NCBI GenBank assembly: GCA_938028745.1
Contig: CALIZL010000001.1
Location: 1 to 20,608 of the forward strand
DNA from: an uncultured Prevotella sp.
GTDB lineage: Bacteria > Bacteroidota > Bacteroidia > Bacteroidales > Bacteroidaceae
Reading direction: 5' to 3'
Length of the DNA: 20,608 nucleotides
Both the position numbers and the translations under genes were made by a program. Under the pieces are notes generated by a model. It did not search any database and had not been told where the DNA came from. It saw only the letters and a list, made by a program, of their open reading frames with translations. Of this stretch, positions 15,317 to 20,608 are shown one piece after another (position 1 is the stretch's first letter; every line of letters begins with the position of its first letter).

Positions 15317-16711
15317 ATGTACACCAACGACGAAACGCTACACTTCATAGCAGCACATAGAAACGACAACGTGCCACAGCTGGCTCTCGCCGCCCATAAC
15401 GCACCAAACGTAGACCTATCCTTTGCTCTCGACCAAATTGCAGGATGGCAAACGGCTTGCCGAAAGCTGCCTTCATGGGTCAAGAACCCCAACATCGTTT
15501 ATCCGCCACATCTTTCTATGGAGCAATGCTCGTCGCAAGCCACCGCCGAATACAAGGCCAACGTGGCGTGGCACTACGTAAACGCCATACAACAAACCAC
15601 ACCTAACAACAACGAAAGGGAGAAAGGAAATGGCGATAAAAAACAAGTGGCCGAATGCGAACACACTTCGCTGGTGGACCTTACTGGGGGATTCGGCGTA
15701 GATTTCTGCTTTATGGCCGCACATTTCGCCCAAGCCACCTACGTAGAACGCCAATCCCAGCTTTGCCAACTGGTGCAAAACAACCTCAATGCCCTTAACA
15801 TGGGGCATGCCAAGGTGGTGTGTGCCGAGGCCGAAAGCCACCTCAAAACAATGGAAAAGGTGTCGTGCATCTACCTAGACCCTGCACGTAGGGATAAGAA
15901 TGGGGGCAAAACGGTGCTTATCGAACACTGTTCGCCCGATATTCTCCAACTTTTACCCATGCTCTTATCCAAATGTGGCTTGCTCATGGTTAAACTCTCG
16001 CCCATGTTGCATTGGCAACTGGCCATTGCGCAGCTGCAAAAACAAGGCGCATGGGTTAGCCAACTGCACATCGTGTCTGCAAAAAACGAGTGCAAAGAGT
16101 TGCTCTTCCTCATCACCGATGGGCAAAACAAGGAACAATCTGCAAGCCCGTCTGCCGCGCAAAGCCTAAGCCTGTCTGCTGGGCAAAGCGAACAATTGCA
16201 CCCCACACCACTAGAAAGCCCTATCCCAAAACAAGCCACAGATGCCGCCAACAGCACCCACATTACATGCCATAACGATGGGCACAGCTTTCAATACAGC
16301 CTTGCCGAGGCCGATGCAACCCCACAAACCATCTTGCAAACGCCGCCGCAAGCAGGCATGTACCTTTTCGAGCCCAACGCCTCCATCATGAAAGCAGGCT
16401 GTTTCGGCGTGCTATGCAGCAGACTAGGTGTACAAGCCATTGCCCCCAACTCGCATCTATTTGTGGCCAACAAAGACATACCCACCTTCCCTGGCCGACG
16501 GTTTAAGCTCGTTGCCGCTACCTCGTTTAACAAGCGCGACCTAAAAACAGCCTTGCAAAGCATCAGCAAGGCCAACATCGCCACGCGCAACTTCCCCCTC
16601 AAACCCGATGCCTTACGCAAGAAACTAAAACTAAAAGACGGCGGCGAACACTTCCTTTACGCCACAACCGATGCCCAAGGCAAGCATTGGCTGTTGGTGG
16701 CTAAGGGCTAA
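15317..16711 (+). CDS. PG_1098-type class I SAM-dependent methyltransferase with THUMP-like domain
   Basis: Methyltransferase of unknown substrate; nucleic acid is likely because the family carries a THUMP-like domain. The Rossmann fold shows motif I VDLTGGFGVD (120-129), the acidic residue E144 ending the second strand (YVERQ), and YLDPARRD (186-193). The N-terminus (1-110) is helical, and the C-terminus (about 320-464, GRRFKLVAATSFNKRDLKTA, FPLKPDALRKKL) is the THUMP-like part. Residues 270-314 are a low-complexity Ser/Gln/Pro-rich insert (SPSAAQSLSLSAGQSEQ) and 93-110 another (TTPNNNEREKGNGDKK); both look like expanded loops. 464 aa against a family norm nearer 400. No operon partner is seen. 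Confidence 0.85.
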   Translation: MYTNDETLHFIAAHRNDNVPQLALAAHNAPNVDLSFALDQIAGWQTACRKLPSWVKNPNIVYPPHLSMEQCSSQATAEYKANVAWHYVNAIQQTTPNNNEREKGNGDKKQVAECEHTSLVDLTGGFGVDFCFMAAHFAQATYVERQSQLCQLVQNNLNALNMGHAKVVCAEAESHLKTMEKVSCIYLDPARRDKNGGKTVLIEHCSPDILQLLPMLLSKCGLLMVKLSPMLHWQLAIAQLQKQGAWVSQLHIVSAKNECKELLFLITDGQNKEQSASPSAAQSLSLSAGQSEQLHPTPLESPIPKQATDAANSTHITCHNDGHSFQYSLAEADATPQTILQTPPQAGMYLFEPNASIMKAGCFGVLCSRLGVQAIAPNSHLFVANKDIPTFPGRRFKLVAATSFNKRDLKTALQSISKANIATRNFPLKPDALRKKLKLKDGGEHFLYATTDAQGKHWLLVAKG

Positions 16712-16810
16712 AACGGCCTACAAATGCACCTGCTTAACCACACTTTACAGGCCCACAGTTGCCATACGCCACCGATGTCGGCAAGCATCACGCAGCAACT
16801 TAACCAGAAA

Positions 16811-16906
16811 ACAAGCAACAACAAATTGCTTGTAAGAACAATATATTGAGGTTTTAACGCTTACTTAAAATACTTTTCTACGGTTGTTTTCGGCTGTTCA
16901 ACCGTA
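16811..16906. other. Two hairpins in the gap after the methyltransferase
   Basis: ACAAGCAA (16811-16818) pairs with TTGCTTGT (16826-16833), loop 7 nt. TACGGTTG (16879-16886) pairs with CAACCGTA (16899-16906), loop 12 nt. Neither is followed by a T-run on either strand. Otherwise 16712-17083 shows nothing recognisable. Confidence 0.5.
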
Positions 16907-17083
16907 AGCTGGGCTAAGCAAACCCTTTCTATCATAGTGCTTAATAACTTTACCATACGCGCCAATTACTTACTAAAGTTCCCCACCCAAGTAAATAGAT
17001 AGAAAAATAACAGTTTGTCGAATTTTCTTTGTAAATTAGTAATCGCAAACAACTGATTTTAAAGACAAAACAACAAAACTGTT

Positions 17084-17233
17084 ATGGAAACAAAAATAGA
17101 GAAAATAAGTGAGTTATCCAAACTTTTGAGTGTTAAAACTCGAATGAGTGATGAATTTGTTTCATCTTTTTGGCAAGTTTGGCATCGGTCACCTGTTATC
17201 TCGCCTGTCATTGGAGAAACAGGACTGCCATAA
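17084..17233 (+). CDS. Short ORF, possible truncated gene
   Basis: 49 codons starting METKIEKISELSKLLSVKTR, ending in ETGLP. The first 35 residues look like an ordinary soluble helical N-terminus and then the frame stops. It may be the 5' stump of a longer gene, perhaps a transposase, given the MITE-like element 250 bp downstream; no family was recognised. A 10-bp inverted repeat ATAACAGTTT (17007-17016) / AAACTGTTAT (17076-17085) overlaps the start codon and could fold the start into a stem. Confidence 0.3.
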   Translation: METKIEKISELSKLLSVKTRMSDEFVSSFWQVWHRSPVISPVIGETGLP

Positions 17234-17374
17234 GGTACAGCAACCCGCAACTTCCATAACACCGATATTCCTGTTTGGAGGTACACACCATTGATTTATT
17301 CCTAATCTTTTTCTTTCACCGATATTATCCTACTACATTACTACAATAAGGGGTAATACGGAGAAAGGATTAGG

Positions 17375-17420
17375 ATGTAGTCAGAGGCAGCGGATAGAAA
17401 TCACTACTTCTTGACTACAT
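17375..17420. repeat. 9-bp inverted repeat
   Basis: ATGTAGTCA (17375-17383) is the exact reverse complement of TGACTACAT (17412-17420), separated by 28 nt. It lies in the gene-poor gap between the short ORF and the MITE-like element. No T-run or coding frame explains it. Confidence 0.55.
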
Positions 17421-17479
17421 TCTACATTAGTCAGTTCAAAATGCATGATTGTAGGCTAATAACTCGCGAAATGAACTTT

Positions 17480-17682
17480 CTATAGGCAGGTTCTAAAAAT
17501 TACCTTTACTATATTTTTAGCTTTTAGCTGAGCAGGTTTTGCTTACTTCTTGAAGGAGCATAGTGAACTATGCGACTGAAAGAGTAAGCGAAAGATGCCA
17601 GATAAAAGCAAAAAGACAGCAAAGAGCAAAACAAGGAACAACAATTGAACCTTTGCGGGGAATTTTTAGAACATGCCTATAG
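17480..17682. mobile_element. MITE-like element with 25-bp terminal inverted repeats
   Basis: The left end (17480-17504) and the reverse complement of the right end (17658-17682) match at 23 of 25 positions, core CTATAGGCAKGTTCTAAAAA. The 203-bp interior codes for nothing. It holds an outer stem GCTTACT (17541-17547) / AGTAAGC (17583-17589) enclosing a perfect hairpin GCATAG-TGAA-CTATGC (17558-17573). The right end stops 13 bp before the cupin gene's stop codon. No clear target-site duplication was found, so movement by a specific transposase is inference. Confidence 0.7.
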
Positions 17683-17695
17683 GGAAAGCAATGCC

Positions 17696-18487
17696 TTATT
17701 TGAGTTTGTCGTAGATGTCATCAGTGACAGGTTCCAACCATTCGTTCGATGAGCTATCCTCAACGTGAGTATTGTAAGTCAGGTGCTGCATCCAACTGTC
17801 TCTGGCGGCTCCGTGCCAGTGTTTGGTTTCGGCAGGGATGGCAATGACAACACCGGGGCAAAGCTCTACAGGTGCCTTGCCCCACTCTTGGTACCAGCCA
17901 CGGCCGGCAACGCAGATGAGCACCTGAACGGCTTTGTGATGAATGTGCCAGTTGTTGCGGCAACGGGGTTCAAACGTTACATTTACCACGCCCCCCTTGT
18001 CAGCCTCCATCGGAGCGAGATAACTCAGCCCTATGAAGTATTTGGCATAGCCCGTGTTAGGCTCGCCAATGGGATAGGGTGTGCTTGCCTGAAATTCTTC
18101 TTTGGTCTGTATGTCTGAAGTCCACACCTCCTTGGCCATGTTGAACACCGCCCATGCCTTAGGCCAGCCTACATAGAAAGCGGCGTGAGTGATCATCTCC
18201 GAAAATTCCTGTCGGGTCACGCCATTGGCTTTGGCCGTATTCAGGTGATATTTGAGCGATGAGTCGGTGATGCCTTGCGCCACGAGTGAGAGAATTGTGG
18301 TAAGCGAGCGGTCATGCAGGCTCATCTCTTCCTGACGGTTCCACACTTCACCGAAAAGAATGTCATCGTTGAGATGAGCAAATTCCGGTGCGAACTCTCC
18401 GAGGGCGATACGTCCTGCGGTCTGCTTGATTTCTTTCCTTTCCATCTTTGTCTGTCCGTTTGCGATGACTGCCGTGAGCAGAAGCAT
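17696..18487 (-). CDS. Carboxymuconolactone-decarboxylase-like / cupin fusion, probably exported
   Basis: Two domains: CMD-like helices (about 30-124, FGEVWNRQEEMSLHDRSLTT, EFSEMITHAAFYVGWPKAW), lacking the CxxC of AhpD peroxidases, then a cupin (about 150-245). The cupin has H181 and H183 in NNWHIHHK, Q188, and H223/H225 in PAETKHWHGA, a likely metal site resembling cupins of the Mn-dependent hydroxynitrile-lyase type. The true reaction is unknown. The ATG at 18487 begins MLLLTAVIANGQ, a hydrophobic segment without the usual basic n-region. A basic start MRTKVIP from an ATG at 18510 sits one frame away and would join it after a one-base change (see findings). 263 aa. Confidence 0.82.
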   Translation of the reverse strand: MLLLTAVIANGQTKMERKEIKQTAGRIALGEFAPEFAHLNDDILFGEVWNRQEEMSLHDRSLTTILSLVAQGITDSSLKYHLNTAKANGVTRQEFSEMITHAAFYVGWPKAWAVFNMAKEVWTSDIQTKEEFQASTPYPIGEPNTGYAKYFIGLSYLAPMEADKGGVVNVTFEPRCRNNWHIHHKAVQVLICVAGRGWYQEWGKAPVELCPGVVIAIPAETKHWHGAARDSWMQHLTYNTHVEDSSSNEWLEPVTDDIYDKLK

Positions 18488-18523
18488 CAGGGTATTACTT
18501 TTGTTCTCATTATTTCATCTGAT

Positions 18524-18559
18524 GTTCCCACAAGGACTGTGGGGCTTCAATTTGGGAAC
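18524..18559 (-). promoter_or_regulatory. Competing hairpins upstream of the cupin gene
   Basis: GTTCCCA (18524-18530) can pair with TGGGAAC (18553-18559). CCCACA (18527-18532) can also pair with TGTGGG (18538-18543). The two stems share CCCA and cannot both form. On the minus strand this lies between the upstream gene's terminator and the cupin start. A switch function is inference. Confidence 0.45.
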
Positions 18560-18565
18560 AATAAA

Positions 18566-18603
18566 CCCTCTGACCTTTGGCAGAAATGCTAAAAATCAGA
18601 GGG
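18566..18603 (-). terminator. Rho-independent terminator of the unknown secreted-protein gene
   Basis: CCCTCTGA pairs with TCAGAGGG (18566-18573 / 18596-18603). The stem continues after a CC/AA internal loop as TTTGGCA/TGCTAAA, closed by GAAA when read on the + strand. On the minus strand TTTATTGTT follows. It starts 36 bp past the stop codon of the gene at 18640. Confidence 0.8.
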
Positions 18604-18639
18604 CTATTCTATGGCAGTTGTCAATCTATGTAGGATGTA

Positions 18640-19722
18640 TTAGAATACTTTGACCACAATTAGTTTAGGTGATATTTCTTTTTCCGCCAAAACACCAACA
18701 CCATTTTGGCTTATAACAACTTTTCTTTTTCTTAGTTGAAAAACAACTCTGTTTTTGCCGTCAAGTGATTTTGACTTGAGAAATTGTTTTAGATCTTTTT
18801 CTATTAAAGACTGACCATCCAAATTATTTTGACTGCAAAAATTACTAAAATGATACTCGTCACCGATTCCTTTAATAACTTTTATTGTATTCTTTTTAAG
18901 ATTAAATTTAACTTTCAAGGTGAATATATCAAAATCGTCACATTCATACCTTGGAGCGTCCCAATCTTCATCATGTGTAATGCTCTTACGAGATTCCCTT
19001 ATGTTGATTGTTTCTATTGACGGCATATCAATTGCAGAATTAATATTTTGAAAATATGCTTTTGCAGGTTCTGCTTCTAGCTCGTCAAATGAGAAAAGAC
19101 TAAGGAGGACAAGGGTGTCCGACAACTCTTCATTATCTGAAGATACACTATAAAGAGAACCATTGTTCTTAAGACTTAATTCAAACGAATAATGTACAGG
19201 ATCATTGCTGGCAACAGAGTCTATAAAAGCAGCTGTTTTATCAATCCCTGAATAAGATAATTTTGCTCTTACATTAGGCTCTACATCATCAGGAACACCT
19301 TCCTCTTTCCATTTTTCATATAGCTTCCTTTCATTATTCTTAATCTTATTAAGTTCTTGTGCTCTCATTGTAAGAATTGCCCTTTCGCATTCCTTACATT
19401 CTTGTATGGATAGACCAATGGCATGTAGGTTTTCCTTGAACAAGTCTGGCTGGATTTCATATAAAGCATTAAGAAGTTTGTAGGCATCTTCTTTATTGTG
19501 TGACCTTATCGAAGAAATTTTATTTTGTACCTCGTTTTCTAACATCAATCCCCAAGTTCCAGCTATAAGATATTTCATATTCTTATAATTCTTACAGCCA
19601 CTGGCTAACCCAGAATAAACAGATAGTGATAAATCAGGAAGATTGTCATTGCTAGTTTGTGCTGTTGCAAATTGACACGCTAAAGCGAGTGTTAAAAATA
19701 GTATTATTCTGCTATGTGCCAT
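18640..19722 (-). CDS. Secreted protein of unknown function
   Basis: Not recognised. The start at 19722 gives a clean signal peptide MAHSRIILFLTLALACQFAT with cleavage after TAQ. The frame is open to 19773, but those 17 residues (MHHMDDCRITHNLIFLI) would precede the signal and overlap the deiminase gene. The mature part has a helical, Cys-containing region (SGCKNY, ECKECERA, KIKNNERKLYEKWKEEG), a middle rich in acidic residues and a C-terminal half with alternating beta-like segments (DIFTLKVKFNLKKNTIKVIK, KNRVVFQLRKRKVVI). 360 aa, no transmembrane segment after the signal. It lies 23 bp downstream of the deiminase gene, so probably in one transcript. It is visibly AT-richer than the genes left of 18500. 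Confidence 0.7.
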   Translation of the reverse strand: MAHSRIILFLTLALACQFATAQTSNDNLPDLSLSVYSGLASGCKNYKNMKYLIAGTWGLMLENEVQNKISSIRSHNKEDAYKLLNALYEIQPDLFKENLHAIGLSIQECKECERAILTMRAQELNKIKNNERKLYEKWKEEGVPDDVEPNVRAKLSYSGIDKTAAFIDSVASNDPVHYSFELSLKNNGSLYSVSSDNEELSDTLVLLSLFSFDELEAEPAKAYFQNINSAIDMPSIETINIRESRKSITHDEDWDAPRYECDDFDIFTLKVKFNLKKNTIKVIKGIGDEYHFSNFCSQNNLDGQSLIEKDLKQFLKSKSLDGKNRVVFQLRKRKVVISQNGVGVLAEKEISPKLIVVKVF

Positions 19723-19745
19723 AATTAAAAATATTAAGTTATGTG

Positions 19746-20530
19746 TTATTCTACAATCGTCCATGTGGTGCAATTCAGAAGTCCACCCTCTACAGCGACA
19801 TCGTTGTAATTAACAGTCTCTATGATTCTGTCCGGGAAAATTTTCTTGAATAATTCAACCGTTTCCTGGTCTCGGTTTCCTTCTACGCCAAATTTGGGCA
19901 ATACTATCAAGTTGTCAACTTCAAGGTAATTCACGTAAATTCCAATAGCATTCAATTCATGTTGTTTGTCAGCCTTAGGAGTAAAATACGGAACGTCTAT
20001 AAATGTAAGTTTTGCCTCATTGCAGACCTTCTCCAATCCCTTAATCATATATTGATAATCATTGGTACGCTCATTGCCTAGAATTGTATTCTCATCAACA
20101 AAACGAACCATGCCATCAGCGTGTCCGGTTAGGTCTTCGTTTACAGAGTATGCTGGTATTATATAAACTCTCGCTTTCAGCAAACGCTCAATCTCTGCGA
20201 CCAATACTTTTCTGTCATATTCAGGGTTTTCATCAAAAATTCGGCTGGTAAGAATTGCCTTCTCGCCATAAATTAAGACATTACCTCCATCTATTTTTAT
20301 ATCTGAAAAGATTGGATTAATACCATTAGCCTTACATACCTCATGAACATCACTCTTTGATTCTTCCCATTCTTGCTTGCCTTTGAGATAAGAAGGGTCA
20401 TAGTTGAATTGAATAAGTTCACCTTGACTATTCTGAACCGGCATATAGTCACGACACCATATATCTTTGGTGTTTTTACCCGTTGGCGGAATAAAATAAA
20501 ATCAACAAATATAGATAAAAAGTTGCACAT
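19746..20530 (-). pseudogene. Agmatine deiminase-type (PAD_porph) gene, 5' end frameshifted
   Basis: The family converts agmatine to N-carbamoylputrescine or deiminates peptidyl-arginine. Three family blocks are intact: IKIDGGNVL, LTGHADGMVRFVD (catalytic His/Asp) and EGGLLNCTTW with the nucleophilic Cys. The first in-frame ATG (20444, MPVQNS) falls inside the conserved block NTKDIWCRDYMPVQ, so it cannot be the native start. The frame reads back through FYFIPPTGKNTKDIWCRDY to a TGA at 20502-20504. Just there ATAAA is present twice in tandem (20491-20500). Removing one copy joins the block to the frame containing VDFIP and an ATG at 20530. Even so, only about 20 residues would precede the WCRDY block, fewer than the roughly 50 expected. 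It is AT-rich like its downstream neighbour. A functional protein from a start outside the window is blocked by the TGA. Confidence 0.7.
20491..20500 (-). repeat. ATAAA x2 tandem repeat at the frameshift
   Basis: Two perfect copies of ATAAA. One extra copy explains the frame break in the deiminase gene, since five bases shift the frame. Slipped-strand duplication is the likely cause. Confidence 0.7.
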
Positions 20531-20608
20531 GTTGTTGATTTTTAGTAACTTAGTGTCAGCAAACTCATTAAGTTTAAATCATCGTATGTACAACCTTTAT
20601 ACAAAATT

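Noticed and set aside
17696..18487. AhpD-like alkylhydroperoxidase
   Set aside because: The CMD domain lacks the CxxC pair and is fused to a metal cupin, so peroxidase activity is not supported.
20452..20530. Separate small gene starting MCNFLSIFVDF on the minus strand
   Set aside because: It overlaps the conserved deiminase block in another frame and is better explained as the 5' part of the frameshifted gene.

Overview
The window looks like chromosome from a Bacteroidales bacterium, most probably Prevotella or a close relative. Three things point there: the protein families (a SusC/SusD pair, DUF1735 surface lipoproteins, a PG_1098-type methyltransferase), Bacteroidetes-style promoters (TAnnTTTG -7 boxes at 176-183 and 6113-6120) and weak Shine-Dalgarno signals. 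No rRNA, tRNA, CRISPR array or complete IS element was found.

Layout. (1) 1-5472 is housekeeping on the + strand: topA, aroK and the biosynthetic arginine decarboxylase speA, closed by a strong G/C-run terminator. The aroK-speA gap is filled with degenerate octanucleotide arrays and a 52-bp duplication. (2) 5473-6689 is about 1.2 kb without a confident gene. It holds a hairpin repeat, a 22-bp tandem duplication, a promoter and a leader of about 560 nt. (3) 6690-14951 is a five-gene + strand polysaccharide-utilization operon: SusC-like porin, SusD-like lipoprotein, GH18 lipoprotein with an intact DxDxE site, DUF1735-LamG lipoprotein and DUF1735-discoidin lipoprotein. Gene order and domain content match the glycoprotein-deglycosylation (Gpd) complex of Capnocytophaga canimorsus and the N-glycan loci of Bacteroides. 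Inference: the operon releases N-glycans from glycoproteins at the cell surface and imports them. Exoglycosidases and the regulator are not in the window. (4) 15317-16711 is a PG_1098-type SAM-dependent methyltransferase. (5) 16712-17695 is a gene-poor scar with a 49-codon ORF, inverted repeats and a 203-bp MITE-like element with 25-bp terminal inverted repeats. (6) 17696-20608 is a minus-strand block: a secreted CMD-cupin protein with a probably damaged signal peptide, a secreted protein of unknown function, and an agmatine-deiminase-type gene whose 5' end is frameshifted. The last two genes are visibly AT-richer than the rest.

How the parts fit. The PUL genes act as one machine: GH18 cleaves at the surface, two adhesin lipoproteins and SusD hold substrate, and SusC imports with TonB energy. 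SpeA makes agmatine, and the deiminase family at the far end normally consumes it, although that copy looks disrupted. The strongest unexplained signals are the octamer arrays in two intergenic spacers, the MITE-like element and its hairpin relative 12 kb away, and the two separate gene-start lesions on the minus strand.
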